Positions 42,964 through 51,959 of a stretch of DNA of 64,000 nucleotides are shown here, piece by piece. Source of the DNA: Mesorhizobium sp. WSM3859. Lineage in GTDB: Bacteria > Pseudomonadota > Alphaproteobacteria > Rhizobiales > Rhizobiaceae. How positions within the stretch are numbered: the stretch's first letter is position 1; every line of letters begins with the position of its first letter. The stretch spans positions 62,001 to 126,000 of the forward strand of contig NZ_NSGG01000005.1 of assembly GCF_002295065.1 (NCBI RefSeq). Reading direction: 5' to 3'. A program made the position numbers and the translations under genes. The notes beneath the pieces are model-generated. The model did no database searches and had not been told where the DNA came from. It saw nothing but the letters and a program-made list of their open reading frames with translations.

Positions 42964-43938
42964 TCAGGCGGTGATGTCAATCACGCCGCAGTCGCCGGCA
43001 GCACTTCCGAAGACGATGCGGCGCTCTTCCTTGTCCCACATCATCGAAGTGATGGCGCCCTTGCCGGGGCGGCGCAGCAGCACTTCCTTGGCATCGGCAA
43101 AGCGTGCCGCGATCACCATGCCGTCCTCATAGCCGATCGCCACCACGTCCTGGCTCGGATGGCAGGCAACGCATGTCACCATCGTGGTGCCGCGCGTGCC
43201 GAGCTCCAGCGGCGCCTTGCCCATCGGCCCATCCTTGGCTTGGAACGGCCAGACGATCGCCGCCGGCGCGCCTGAGCTCGCCAGCCATTTGCCCTTGACG
43301 CTCCAGGACAGGCTCTTCACCTTGCCGGGATAGCCGCTCATGCGCATGTGCTTGCCGTCGGCAAGCTTCCAGCCATGCAGCGCGTTCTCCTGCATGGTGG
43401 TGACGAGGAAAGCGCCGTCCGGTGAAAAGGTGATGCCGGTATGGGCGCCGGCCCATTCGAGTTCCACCGGCTTGCCTTCGGCCGCCGGAAAATGCAGCGT
43501 CGCGCCATTGTAGCGGGCGACGCCGAAACGCATGCCCTTGGGCGAGAAGGCAAGCCCCTCCACCGAGCGCGGATGAGCGAATTCCTTGATCTTGCCGTCG
43601 GCGAAACGCACGAAGGCGGTCTTGCCGGAGGCGTGGGCGATGGCGCCCTGCGGTCCGGCGGTGACGCTGGTCACCCATTTCCTCCCTGCGCTGGCGAGTT
43701 CGCTCACCTCGCCGCCGGCCTTCACGGCAAACACCTTGCCATCCTCGCCGCCGGTGATCAGCCGGTCGTTGGCCGCGTCATGAAAGGCGGCAAGCAGGCC
43801 GTCATTGGCCTGCACCGTCTTCTGCCCATTTTCCAGGCGGTGGATCACGCCGTCGGCCAAAGCGAAATGCGGCACGTCGTTGAGGAAGACGGCGGCGACG
43901 CAATGGCCTTCGAGATCGAGCGGGGCGACTGTGGGCAT
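42964..43938 (-). CDS. WD40-repeat beta-propeller protein
   Basis: This 324-residue protein consists of about seven WD40-like blades, for example LITGGEDGKVFAVKAGGEVS, GLAFSPKGMRFGVARYNGAT, GITFSPDGAFLVTTMQENAL and SLSWSVKGKWLASSGAPAAI. There is no signal peptide, membrane segment or catalytic motif, so it is a cytoplasmic scaffold. It lies downstream of the CobW-type GTPase on the same strand, separated by a palindromic element, and may work with it. A CVACHPSQ segment looks like a heme motif only by chance. Confidence 0.88.
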   Translation of the reverse strand: MPTVAPLDLEGHCVAAVFLNDVPHFALADGVIHRLENGQKTVQANDGLLAAFHDAANDRLITGGEDGKVFAVKAGGEVSELASAGRKWVTSVTAGPQGAIAHASGKTAFVRFADGKIKEFAHPRSVEGLAFSPKGMRFGVARYNGATLHFPAAEGKPVELEWAGAHTGITFSPDGAFLVTTMQENALHGWKLADGKHMRMSGYPGKVKSLSWSVKGKWLASSGAPAAIVWPFQAKDGPMGKAPLELGTRGTTMVTCVACHPSQDVVAIGYEDGMVIAARFADAKEVLLRRPGKGAITSMMWDKEERRIVFGSAAGDCGVIDITA

Positions 43939-43995
43939 AGGGGCGGTCCATTCGGGCTTCTGTGCACGAAGCCGGTGCGACTAGGTGCGACCTTG

Positions 43996-44141
43996 CCTTC
44001 TCCCCTTGTGGGAGAAGGTGGATTGGCGCGCAGCGCCAAGACGGATGAGGGGTGTTGGACGGATCGCCGTCATCACCAAGCTCGAGCACCCCTCATCCGA
44101 CCTCGCTTCGCGAGGCCACCTTCTCCCACAAGGGGAGAAGG
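43996..44141. repeat. Palindromic element, CTTCTCCCCTTGTGGG family
   Basis: This is a second copy of the element at 9145-9289, with outer arms CCTTCTCCCCTTGTGGGAGA and inverse and inner CGGATGAGGGGTG and inverse. It occupies most of the 240-base gap between the WD40 and GTPase genes. Confidence 0.85.
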
Positions 44142-44178
44142 GGAGAACGGGCAGCGCTAGCGCCTGAAAGTCAGGAAA

Positions 44179-45222
44179 TCAAGCCGCCTGGCAGGCCTCA
44201 AAACTCTTGCGCAACCGCTCGGCGTCGAGATCGCGGCCGATGAAGACCAGCCGGCTCTCGTGCTTCTCGCCGTCCTTCCAGGCGCGCTGATGATCGCCCT
44301 CGAGGATCATGTGCACGCCCTGCAGCACGTAGCGGTCCTCGTCGCCCTTGAGCGCGATGATGCCTTTCAGCCGCAGGATGTTCGGCCCTTCCATCTGGGT
44401 CACTTTCTCGATCCAGGGGAAGAACTTCTTCGGGTCCATTTCGCCGCCGCGCAGCGATACCGACTTCACGGTTACGTCATGGATGTCGGAAGCATGGTGG
44501 TGATGATGATCATGCCCGTCATGGTCATGATGATGGTGGTCGTGATCATGGTCATGGTCGTGATCGTGCGCGTCGAGGAAATGTGGATCGCTTTCCAACG
44601 CGCGCGACAGATCGAAGGCGCCGCGGTCGAGCACTTCGTCGAGCGCCACGCCGGACCGCTGCGTGCGATGGATCTTTGCCGCCGGGTTGATGGCGCGGAT
44701 CGTCGCCTCGACTTTTTCCAGCTCTTCCGGCGTGACGAGATCGGTCTTGTTCAGCACCACCACGTCGGCGAAGGCGATCTGGTCCTCGGCTTCCTTGGAA
44801 TCCTTGAGGCGCAGCGGCAGGTGCTTGGCGTCGACCAGCGCTACCACCGCGTCGAGCTTGGTCTTGGTGCGCACGTCGTCGTCCATGAAGAAGGTCTGCG
44901 CCACCGGCACCGGGTCGGCGAGGCCGGTGGTCTCGACGACGATGGCGTCGAAACGGCCGGGCCGTTTCATCAGGCCCTCGACGACGCGGATAAGGTCGCC
45001 GCGCACCGTGCAGCACACGCAGCCATTGTTCATCTCGTAGATTTCCTCGTCGGATTCCACGATCAGGTCGTTGTCGATGCCGATCTCGCCGAACTCGTTG
45101 ACGATGACGGCGTAGCGCTTGCCGTGGTTCTCCGACAGGATGCGGTTGAGCAGCGTCGTCTTGCCCGCGCCGAGATAGCCGGTGAGAACGGTTACGGGGA
45201 TTTGCGTCTGTGCATCGCTCAT
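44179..45222 (-). CDS. CobW/COG0523-family metal chaperone GTPase, His-rich
   Basis: This 347-residue G3E-family GTPase has Walker [16 protein letters not shown], the metal-binding CxCC motif [13 protein letters not shown], Walker B-like [10 protein letters not shown] and NKTD. Between the GTPase and C-terminal CobW_C domain is a His/Asp-rich metal-binding stretch (about residues 215-240, repeated HDHD) suited to zinc or another divalent metal. Such proteins insert metal into client enzymes when metal is scarce. I see no clear Zur box upstream. It is followed by a WD40 protein. Confidence 0.92.
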   Translation of the reverse strand: MSDAQTQIPVTVLTGYLGAGKTTLLNRILSENHGKRYAVIVNEFGEIGIDNDLIVESDEEIYEMNNGCVCCTVRGDLIRVVEGLMKRPGRFDAIVVETTGLADPVPVAQTFFMDDDVRTKTKLDAVVALVDAKHLPLRLKDSKEAEDQIAFADVVVLNKTDLVTPEELEKVEATIRAINPAAKIHRTQRSGVALDEVLDRGAFDLSRALESDPHFLDAHDHDHDHDHDHHHHDHDGHDHHHHHASDIHDVTVKSVSLRGGEMDPKKFFPWIEKVTQMEGPNILRLKGIIALKGDEDRYVLQGVHMILEGDHQRAWKDGEKHESRLVFIGRDLDAERLRKSFEACQAA

Positions 45223-45601
45223 GGGTTGCCTCGAAAATCTTGGCTAGAAAATCTGGATTGTCGGCCTCATATAGGATGGGTGTCGCGCTTTTGCACGCGC
45301 CAAACCGATGGGCCAGGCGGACCCTCTGACCGGGATGGCGGCGAGGAGGGATTGGCGGCTGTCGAGGCCGGCCAAACGAGGGAGTCACGGCAGTGCCAAA
45401 TGGCCCTGACCCGCTTCCGCTATGAATCCTGACTGATCAAAAATCGTTTGTCATCTAACTGAAATAAACATCTGGCATCACCTGCGCGGGCACCGCAATC
45501 CTTGCCGGCAAAGCGTTCCGCAAGCCGGTTTCTTAGAGATCGTCATTTGCCAACCGTCGGGCAGCCTCTATGCTGGCCGCGCCGGTTCGGCCGAAGAGGG
45601 A
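45223..45601. other. Divergent intergenic region, GTPase/MarR
   Basis: These 379 bases hold no gene I can support. The only structure noticed is a direct repeat GAAAATCT at 45233-45240 and about 45248-45255 just upstream of the GTPase start, and an AT-rich patch at 45432-45475 on the MarR side that may carry its promoter. Confidence 0.4.
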
Positions 45602-46081
45602 ATGGCCATGGCCAAGGCGGACAAGACAGCGACAATGAGCCGGCTGCATTCTGCGGCGAGGCTGGCGCGCACGGCGCTCGCCGCGCGGCTTCTGGCGCAC
45701 GGCTTTTATGCCGGCCAGGACCAGATCATGCTGGCGTTAGATCGCGAGGACGGCCAGACCCCCGGCAATCTCGCCGGCCGGCTCGGTGTGCGTCCGCCGA
45801 CCATCACCAAGACCATCAACCGGCTGCAGGCCCAGGGTTTCCTGGAAAAGCGCGCCTCCAACGCCGATGCCCGCCAGGCCCATATCTTCCTCACCGAGTC
45901 CGGCCGCGAAACCATCCGCGCCATCGAGAAGTCGGTCAAGAAGACCGAGAAGCAGGCGCTGAAGGGCCTCGACAAGAAGGACCAGAAGGCGCTGTTCAAA
46001 CTGCTCGCCCGTATCGAGGCGAACCTGTCGAACGAAGACCTGGTCCTGATGGACGACGACGCGGAATTGGACGAAGCGTGA
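45602..46081 (+). CDS. MarR-family transcriptional regulator
   Basis: This 159-residue regulator has the MarR winged helix: DQIMLALDREDGQTPGNLAG, RLGVRPPTITKTINRLQAQG with the wing LEKRASNADARQAHIFLT, and dimerisation helices rich in Lys/Glu at the C-terminus. GAAGAGGG precedes the ATG at 45602; a second ATG two codons later is possible. It is divergent from the CobW-type gene, a possible target. Confidence 0.9.
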   Translation: MAMAKADKTATMSRLHSAARLARTALAARLLAHGFYAGQDQIMLALDREDGQTPGNLAGRLGVRPPTITKTINRLQAQGFLEKRASNADARQAHIFLTESGRETIRAIEKSVKKTEKQALKGLDKKDQKALFKLLARIEANLSNEDLVLMDDDAELDEA

Positions 46082-46151
46082 CGAAAGCGCGACGCGCCTG
46101 AACGCCATCACCGGACGCCTCGCCCTTGAGCGACGACGCTCCGCATCGCGC

Positions 46152-47039
46152 TTACGCGCCGCGCACCAGCACCGCCCAACGTCCCGGCGTCAAGCCGAAC
46201 GCCTTCTTGAAATGCCGGTTGAAATGGCTCTGATCGCTGAAGCCGGCGCCGGCGGCGATCTCCGCCAGCGGCTCGCCCTCGGCGATCATGCGCCGCGCCC
46301 TTTGCAGCCGGCGCATCAACAGGAAGCGGTGCGGGCTGGTCGAATAGGTCGCGCGAAAATGGCGCGACAGCGCGTAGCGATCGAGGCCGGTAACGGCTTC
46401 CAACTCATCGGAGCGCACCGGCCGCTCTGCATTTTCCTCCAGATAGTCGCGGGCAAGCGTGGCGGCGCGCCATGCGGTCCTGCCCGTTGACTTCGCCGGC
46501 TGTCCGGCGTGACGTCTCAGCTGTTGCGCCAGCTGCGCGACGAAATCCGCCACGAAAAGGTCGCCGAGCTCCTCGTCCAGCGGCGCCAGCGCCGACAGCA
46601 GCGTATCCCGCAGTGCCGGATCGTCGACCACCGCGTCAGGTACGAAAGGCAGCGCTTCGCCATCGAGGCAGTCGAGCAGCAGGGACGGCTCCAGGTAGAG
46701 GATCCGGTAGCGCAGTCCGTCTTCCGTGCCGGCACCGCCGTCATGCAATTCGTCCGGATGCAGCACGATCGCCTGGCCGGGCAGGCTGTGTTGCAGCGCG
46801 CCGCGATAATGAAAGCGTTGCACGCCCTGCAACGTTACGCCGATGGCATAGGTGTCGTGCCGGTGAAGCTCGAAGGCGTTGCCATGGAAACGCGCCTCGA
46901 TGCGTTCGAGGCCCAGCCCGCCGGGCGCCGAAACGATGCGATCGCCATTGGCCCCGTCCGCGCACGAACGTTCAAGACCTTGCTTCGCTTCTGCGCCTAG
47001 AGCCTGCGCCATCGCCCTGTTCCGCCCGTCACGGGCCAT
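46152..47039 (-). CDS. AraC-family transcriptional regulator with cupin sensor
   Basis: This 295-residue protein has an N-terminal cupin (FELHRHDTYAIGVTLQGVQR, QAIVLHPDELHDGGAG) and a C-terminal double helix-turn-helix (RSDELEAVTGLDRYALSRHF, IAAGAGFSDQSHFNRHFKKA). It is divergent from a DUF2000 gene with only 15 bases between the starts, so the two must share an overlapping promoter region. ATG at 47012 is an alternative start. Confidence 0.9.
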   Translation of the reverse strand: MARDGRNRAMAQALGAEAKQGLERSCADGANGDRIVSAPGGLGLERIEARFHGNAFELHRHDTYAIGVTLQGVQRFHYRGALQHSLPGQAIVLHPDELHDGGAGTEDGLRYRILYLEPSLLLDCLDGEALPFVPDAVVDDPALRDTLLSALAPLDEELGDLFVADFVAQLAQQLRRHAGQPAKSTGRTAWRAATLARDYLEENAERPVRSDELEAVTGLDRYALSRHFRATYSTSPHRFLLMRRLQRARRMIAEGEPLAEIAAGAGFSDQSHFNRHFKKAFGLTPGRWAVLVRGA

Positions 47040-47054
47040 CCCGGAGTCTCAATC

Positions 47055-47465
47055 TTGGTGTTCGATACGAAAATTGCAATTGTCCTGAGGGACGCTCTGC
47101 CTGTTTGGCAGAAGCTCAACGTCACCGCCTTCGTCACCAGCGGCATCGTCGCGCAGTTCCCCGAAATCATCGGCGAGCCCTATCGCGACCGCGCCGGCAA
47201 CCTCTACAACCCGATGTCGATCCAGCCGGTCATCGTCCTGTCGGCCGACGCGGCAACACTCAGCACGATCCATCGCCGGTCATTGGAGCGCGGGGTAACG
47301 ACATCCGCCTATGTCGAGGAGATGTTCTCGACCGGCCACGACGTCGCCAACCGCACCGTCTTCGCAGAATTCGCTCCGGACGACGCCAAGATCGTCGGCA
47401 TCGCCCTGCGCGCCGAAAAGAAGCTGGTGGACAAGATCACCAAGGGCGCCCGCATGCATGACTGA
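47055..47465 (+). CDS. DUF2000 family protein
   Basis: This 136-residue protein matches DUF2000, a family with a peptidyl-tRNA-hydrolase-like fold and no known reaction (VFDTKIAIVLRDALPVWQKL, NVTAFVTSGI, NPMSIQPVIVLSAD, VGIALRAEKKLVDKITKGAR). The start is TTG at 47055 or GTG at 47058; a GGAG lies 8-11 bases upstream. Divergent pairing with an AraC regulator is common for this family and suggests regulation by it. Confidence 0.82.
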   Translation: MVFDTKIAIVLRDALPVWQKLNVTAFVTSGIVAQFPEIIGEPYRDRAGNLYNPMSIQPVIVLSADAATLSTIHRRSLERGVTTSAYVEEMFSTGHDVANRTVFAEFAPDDAKIVGIALRAEKKLVDKITKGARMHD

Positions 47466-47600
47466 ACTGGTCGAGCCTCTCGGCTCCCGGCGGCACCGGA
47501 CTAAGCCTGCACCGGACGCTTGTTGGGCCAGTCGCTTTTGGCTTGCCGGCCAACGGCGATTGCCGCAGAAGGGGACGTCTATCCTCCCTTCGGCCCGACC

Positions 47601-48542
47601 TTGAATATTCCCAAAAACAACGACGACAGCGCAACGCCGCCCGCGGCGATGCTTCTGATGCTTTGCGTCTATGTCTGCTTCACCTTTCTCGACACTTCGA
47701 GCAAATATCTGGTGCTGGCCGGCGTCTCGGCGCTGATCGTCGCCTGGGCTCGTTTCACCGTGCATGTCCTGCTGGTCGGGCTTTTCCTGCGCGGCTGGCG
47801 CGAGCCGGCACGCTTCCGCGCCAACAACCTGCCGGCGCATATCTTGCGCGGCTGCTTGCTGTTCGGCTCGACCATGTTCAACATCCTGGCGCTGAAGACG
47901 CTGCAGCTGGCCGAAACCACATCGATCTATTTCTTCGGCCCGATGGTCATAACCGCCCTTGCCGGCCCGCTGCTCGGCGAATGGGCCGGTTGGCGGCGCT
48001 GGCTCGCGATCCTCACCGGCTTCGTCGGCGTCCTGATCATCACCCGGCCGGGGGTCGGCGTGTTCGGCATCGGTCATCTCTTCGCGCTGGGCTCAATGCT
48101 GTCGAACAGTTTCTACGTCATCATGACGCGGCGCATGTCCTCGACCGAAACATCGGAGAGCCTGATATTGTTCTCGGCGCTGGCGCCGTCGTTGCTGCTG
48201 GCACCGATGCTTGCCTTCGCGCCGGCGCTGCCCCACGGCGGCTTTCAATGGTTCGTCGTCCTGATGCTGGGCGTCTTCGGCGCCGGCGGCCACTATCTGC
48301 TGGTCAAGGCCTATCGGCTGGCGACCACGACGCAGCTGGCGCCTTTCCCTTATTCGCAGATGGTGTGGATGATCATTTCCGGCTGGCTGATCTTCCACCA
48401 GTTCCCGGACCGATGGACGTTGCTGGGCGCCGCCATCATCGTTGCCAGCGGGCTCTACATCATCCACCGCGAGCACAGGCTTCGCGTGCGCAACTCCGCC
48501 TCGCTCGACACCGAGGCAGAGGCGCTGGCGAAAAAACTTTGA
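47601..48542 (+). CDS. DMT/EamA-family membrane transporter
   Basis: This protein of about 313 residues has ten hydrophobic segments in two EamA repeats (MLLMLCVYVCFTFLDTSSKY, FGPMVITALAGPLLGEWAGW, and in the second half MLGVFGAGGHYLLVKAYRLA, IISGWLIFHQFPDRWTLLGA). Such carriers export or import metabolites at the inner membrane. The start is uncertain: TTG at 47601 or ATG at 47649, neither with a good ribosome site. A LacI regulator gene follows after 65 bases. Confidence 0.85.
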   Translation: MNIPKNNDDSATPPAAMLLMLCVYVCFTFLDTSSKYLVLAGVSALIVAWARFTVHVLLVGLFLRGWREPARFRANNLPAHILRGCLLFGSTMFNILALKTLQLAETTSIYFFGPMVITALAGPLLGEWAGWRRWLAILTGFVGVLIITRPGVGVFGIGHLFALGSMLSNSFYVIMTRRMSSTETSESLILFSALAPSLLLAPMLAFAPALPHGGFQWFVVLMLGVFGAGGHYLLVKAYRLATTTQLAPFPYSQMVWMIISGWLIFHQFPDRWTLLGAAIIVASGLYIIHREHRLRVRNSASLDTEAEALAKKL

Positions 48543-48572
48543 TTTGCCCCCGATCGATGGCATAAGGCCGGT

Positions 48573-48587
48573 TTTAAACAGTTTAAA
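48573..48587. promoter_or_regulatory. LacI-type operator upstream of the LacI gene
   Basis: TTTAAACAGTTTAAA is a perfect dyad apart from its central base, 20 bases before the CTG start of the regulator. Size and position fit an autoregulatory LacI-family operator. Confidence 0.6.
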
Positions 48588-48607
48588 GACCCTGGGGAGC
48601 GAAGGGC

Positions 48608-49630
48608 CTGGCACAGAAGATCAAGCTTTCAACAATCGCGGATGCGCTCGGCGTGTCCACGGCAACGGTATCGCTGGCGCTGCGCGACAGCCCGCTGGTG
48701 GCCGGCGCCACGCGCGAGCGCATCAAGGAGCACGCGCGCGCCATCGGCTATATCTACAACCGCCGCGCCGCCTCGCTGCGCACCTCGCGCTCCGGCATCG
48801 TCGGCGTCGTCGTGCACGACATCATGAACCCGTTCTTCGCCGAGATACTGCGCTCGATCGAAAGCGAGCTCGACCGCAGCCGACAGACCTTCATCCTGTC
48901 CAACCACTATGACCAGTTGGAGAAGCAGCGCACCTTCATCGACACGCTGCTGCAGCTCGGCGCCGACGGCGTCATCATGTCGCCGGCGATCGGCACGCCG
49001 GCCGAGGACATCATCATGGCCGAGGAAAACGGCCTGCCGGCGGTGCTGATCGCGCGCACCGTCGCCGGCGCCGACGTGCCGGTGTTCCGCGGCGACGATG
49101 CCTATGGCACAGCACTTGCCACCAATCATTTGATCTCGCTCGGCCACAAGCGCATCGCCATGGTCGGCGGCACCGACCAAACCTCGACCGGTCGCGACCG
49201 TTACCAGGGCTATGTCAACGCCATGGAAGCGGCCGGGCTGGAAGTCAGGCCGTCCTGGCGCATTCCTGGCCCACGCACCAAGCAGGCCGGCTTCGAGGCC
49301 GCGGGGCAGTTCCTGGCGCTGAAAGACAAGCCGACCGCGGCCTGCTGCTGGAACGATTTGGTCGCGATCGGGCTGATGAACGGCATCGCGCGCGCCGGCC
49401 TCGTGCCGGGCGTCGATATCTCGGTCACCGGCTATGACGATCTCGAGGAGGCGGCGATCGCGACGCCGGCGCTGACCACGGTCTGGAATGGCCAGCGCGA
49501 GGTCGGCCGCCGCGCCGCAAGCGCCTTGCTCGACAAGCTGAACGGGCAGGCGGTGCGGCCCTCGCAAGAGCTGATCAAGCCGGAACTGCATGTGCGGCAG
49601 TCGACCGGCAAGCCGGTGGAGCGTGCATGA
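48608..49630 (+). CDS. LacI-family transcriptional regulator with apparent CTG start
   Basis: This regulator of about 340 residues has the LacI helix-turn-helix KIKLSTIADALGVSTATVSL at residues 4-23, then IGYIYNRRAASLRTSRSG and a sugar-binding-like sensor domain (GIVGVVVHDIMNPFFAEILR, LGADGVIMSPAIGTPAEDI). No ATG, GTG or TTG lies between the preceding in-frame TAA (48584) and the DNA-binding helix, so the start is most likely the CTG at 48608, with GGGGAGCGAAGG upstream. A GTG at 48653 would destroy the DNA-binding domain. Its stop overlaps the dehydrogenase gene by four bases. Confidence 0.85.
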   Translation: MAQKIKLSTIADALGVSTATVSLALRDSPLVAGATRERIKEHARAIGYIYNRRAASLRTSRSGIVGVVVHDIMNPFFAEILRSIESELDRSRQTFILSNHYDQLEKQRTFIDTLLQLGADGVIMSPAIGTPAEDIIMAEENGLPAVLIARTVAGADVPVFRGDDAYGTALATNHLISLGHKRIAMVGGTDQTSTGRDRYQGYVNAMEAAGLEVRPSWRIPGPRTKQAGFEAAGQFLALKDKPTAACCWNDLVAIGLMNGIARAGLVPGVDISVTGYDDLEEAAIATPALTTVWNGQREVGRRAASALLDKLNGQAVRPSQELIKPELHVRQSTGKPVERA

Positions 49631-50610
49631 CCAGTGCAGAAGCAAAATTGCCGGTCGCCATCCTGGTGCCGGGCGATTTCAACGACCATGCCGTCAGCCG
49701 CATCGACAAGGCGTTCAAGCTTGTGCGCATCGAACGCGCGGACCCTGGGCTGGTTACGGAAGAGATACGCGCCGCTGTGCGCGGCATCGCCTCCTACGCG
49801 GGCATCAACGCAGCGATGATCGACGCGCTGCCCAACCTTGAGATCATCGCCAGCTTCGGCGTCGGCTACGATTCGGTCGATGCCAATCACGCGGCGAAGC
49901 GCGGCATCATGGTCACCAACACGCCCGACGTCCTGACCGAGGAGGTCGCCGACACCGCCATCGGCCTTTTGATCAACACCGTGCGCGAGCTCTACGCCGC
50001 CGAGAAATGGCTGCGCGACGGCGACTGGGTGAAGAAGGGCAATTATCCCCTGAGCCGGCTTACCTTGCGCGGCCGCAGCGTCGGCATTTTCGGCATGGGC
50101 CGCATCGGCCGGGCCGTCGCCCGCCGCCTTGAAGCCTTCGGCCTGCCGATCGGTTACCACAATCGCCGCAAGGTCGAAGGCCTGCCCTACCAATATCATA
50201 CCACTTTGAAAGGCCTTGCCGAGGCCGTCGACACGCTGATCTGCATTGCCCCGGGCGGCGCCGCCACGAAGAAAGCGATCAACGCCGAAATCTTGTCGGC
50301 GCTGGGTTCGAACGGCGTCTTCGTCAACATCGGCCGCGGCTCGGTGGTGGACGAGACAGCACTGGTCGCCGCCGTCGAGAGCGGCACTATTGCCGCTGCC
50401 GGGCTCGACGTCTTTGCCGACGAACCGAACGTGCCGCCGGCCCTGCTTGACGCTGCCAATGCCTCGCTTCTGCCGCATGTCGGCTCGGCGTCGGAGCACA
50501 CCCGCCGCGCCATGGCCGATCTCTGCGTCGAAAATCTCGTTGCCTGGTTCACCGAGCGCCGGCCGCTGACGCCCGTGCCGGAGACCATCAACGTCAAGGC
50601 GCGCGGCTAG
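49627..50610 (+). CDS. D-isomer-specific 2-hydroxyacid dehydrogenase
   Basis: This 327-residue NAD(P)-dependent enzyme has the family layout: a catalytic domain (ASFGVGYDSVDANHAAKRGI, VTNTPDVLTEEVADTAIGLL) around a Rossmann domain with VGIFGMGRIGRAVARRL, the catalytic Arg in VFVNIGRGSVVDE, Glu in DVFADEPNVP and His in LLPHVGSASEHTR. It reduces a glyoxylate- or hydroxypyruvate-like 2-oxoacid or the reverse. ATGA overlap with the LacI gene makes a regulator-enzyme operon. Confidence 0.92.
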   Translation: MTSAEAKLPVAILVPGDFNDHAVSRIDKAFKLVRIERADPGLVTEEIRAAVRGIASYAGINAAMIDALPNLEIIASFGVGYDSVDANHAAKRGIMVTNTPDVLTEEVADTAIGLLINTVRELYAAEKWLRDGDWVKKGNYPLSRLTLRGRSVGIFGMGRIGRAVARRLEAFGLPIGYHNRRKVEGLPYQYHTTLKGLAEAVDTLICIAPGGAATKKAINAEILSALGSNGVFVNIGRGSVVDETALVAAVESGTIAAAGLDVFADEPNVPPALLDAANASLLPHVGSASEHTRRAMADLCVENLVAWFTERRPLTPVPETINVKARG

Positions 50611-50768
50611 AGCAATTCCAGGGAAGGTCTGAAAGGGCTTCTAACCCCATGGGGCGTTCAACCGTTCCGGGCGCTTCGCCACATCTGTTAATGCTTTAGC
50701 AGCTCCATTAACTCCCGCTTAACGCTTTGAAATCATTTTCCATACTTGATCGAGTGTGGAGAAGCGGC

Positions 50769-51152
50769 GTGAAGCTGGTTGCCGGGTTGGTTGTGTCGGT
50801 TGCGTTGTTCGGGGGCGCGCATGTCCTGCATGGCGGCCAGGGTCCGAGCACGGCTGTCGAGAGGGTCTCCTCCAGCACCTATCGATTGACGGCCAATGGC
50901 GACGAAGCTGCTTGCGCCGTGCAGCGGGGCGCCGCCGTCTCGGACGGCCTGTCGCGGCTCAAGATCGCCCCGGATTGTCGCAAGCTGATGCCCGGCATTG
51001 AGCGGGCAAAATTCTGGCGCGAGCAGGCGGACGGCTCGGTAGCCTTCAGCGAGAACGGCATCGATCCGATCGTCACCTTCAGCGTTGCCGACGGCGACGG
51101 CTACGAATCCTACGAGCCGGTCGCGCCGTTGCTGGCTTTGAACAACAAATAA
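50769..51152 (+). CDS. Small secreted protein resembling AprI/Inh protease inhibitors
   Basis: This 127-residue protein starts with a signal peptide (MKLVAGLVVSVALFGGAHVL). The mature part has a beta-barrel-like pattern with two cysteines (EAACAV and PDCRKL) and an alternating hydrophobic stretch FWREQADGSVAFSENGIDPI reminiscent of Inh/AprI metalloprotease inhibitors. That family link is tentative. The GTG at 50769 was chosen because GGAGAA lies six bases upstream and the signal peptide then starts normally; a TTG at 50727 is in frame. The 158 bases before it include a fragment of the repeat seen at 59341. Confidence 0.6.
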   Translation: MKLVAGLVVSVALFGGAHVLHGGQGPSTAVERVSSSTYRLTANGDEAACAVQRGAAVSDGLSRLKIAPDCRKLMPGIERAKFWREQADGSVAFSENGIDPIVTFSVADGDGYESYEPVAPLLALNNK

Positions 51153-51167
51153 CGATCGCCGGCGGGC

Positions 51168-51959
51168 CTATTCCGCCGCAGCGCGCGCGCCCACCTTTGC
51201 AGCCGCGTGCAGGCGCACGGCATCGCCGAAGGCGCGGAAGATCTTCGCCGAGTTGCTATCCGATTTCACCCAATATTCCGGATGCCACTGCACGCCGACC
51301 GCGAAGGCGCGGGCGTCCTTGACGGAAACCGCTTCGATCGTGCCGTCGGTGGCCAAAGCCTCGATTTGCAGTTTCGAGCCGAGCCGGTCGATCCCCTGCC
51401 GATGCAGGGAGTTGACCTTGATGTCGCCGGCGCCGAACACGCCTGCAAGGCAGCTGCCCGGCTTGATCGAGATCGTCTGGTGGATGGCAAAGCGCTCGTC
51501 CTGATTGTCGCTCACCGGCGCGCGGTGGTCGAGCGAGCCTTCGCGCTCCTGGATCTCGGTGCCGAGCGTGCCGCCCAGCGCCACGTTCAGCTCCTGGATG
51601 CCGCGGCAGATGGCAAGCAGCGGCACGCCGCGCTCGAGCGCCTTGCGGATCAGCGGCAGCGCGGTGGAATCGCGAGCCGGGTCGTAGGGACCGTTGGCCT
51701 CGCTCGGGTCGCCGTCATAAAGCGAGGGATGCACGTTCGATTTCGAACCCGTCAGCATGACGCCGTCGACCGACGACAGCAATTCCTCGAGGTCGAGCCG
51801 GTCGCCGAAGGACGGCACCAGCAGCGGGAACACGCCGGCGCCGGCCACCGCCGCTTCCAGATATTGCTGGGGCGCGGCGTGCCAGGTGTAGTTGTCGAAC
51901 TGGCGGACGTCGGTTGAGACGGCGACGAGCGGCTGCTGCATTTTGGGTTTGGTTTCCAT
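51168..51959 (-). CDS. Class I glutamine-amidotransferase-like hydrolase (gamma-Glu-GABA hydrolase type)
   Basis: This 263-residue enzyme of the peptidase C26 group has the nucleophile Cys in LLAICRGIQELNVALGG and the His/Glu pair in VGVQWHPEYW, with the family start VAVSTDVRQ and MLTGSKSNVHPSLY. Relatives hydrolyse gamma-glutamyl amides such as gamma-glutamyl-GABA. A GS-like gamma-glutamyl ligase is encoded 10 kb away, so the two could belong to one pathway, but nothing links them directly. Confidence 0.88.
   Translation of the reverse strand: METKPKMQQPLVAVSTDVRQFDNYTWHAAPQQYLEAAVAGAGVFPLLVPSFGDRLDLEELLSSVDGVMLTGSKSNVHPSLYDGDPSEANGPYDPARDSTALPLIRKALERGVPLLAICRGIQELNVALGGTLGTEIQEREGSLDHRAPVSDNQDERFAIHQTISIKPGSCLAGVFGAGDIKVNSLHRQGIDRLGSKLQIEALATDGTIEAVSVKDARAFAVGVQWHPEYWVKSDSNSAKIFRAFGDAVRLHAAAKVGARAAAE

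Noticed and set aside
43152-43184. CVACH in the WD40 protein as a heme c site
   Set aside because: The protein has no signal peptide and the motif lies in a propeller strand; heme c attachment needs export.
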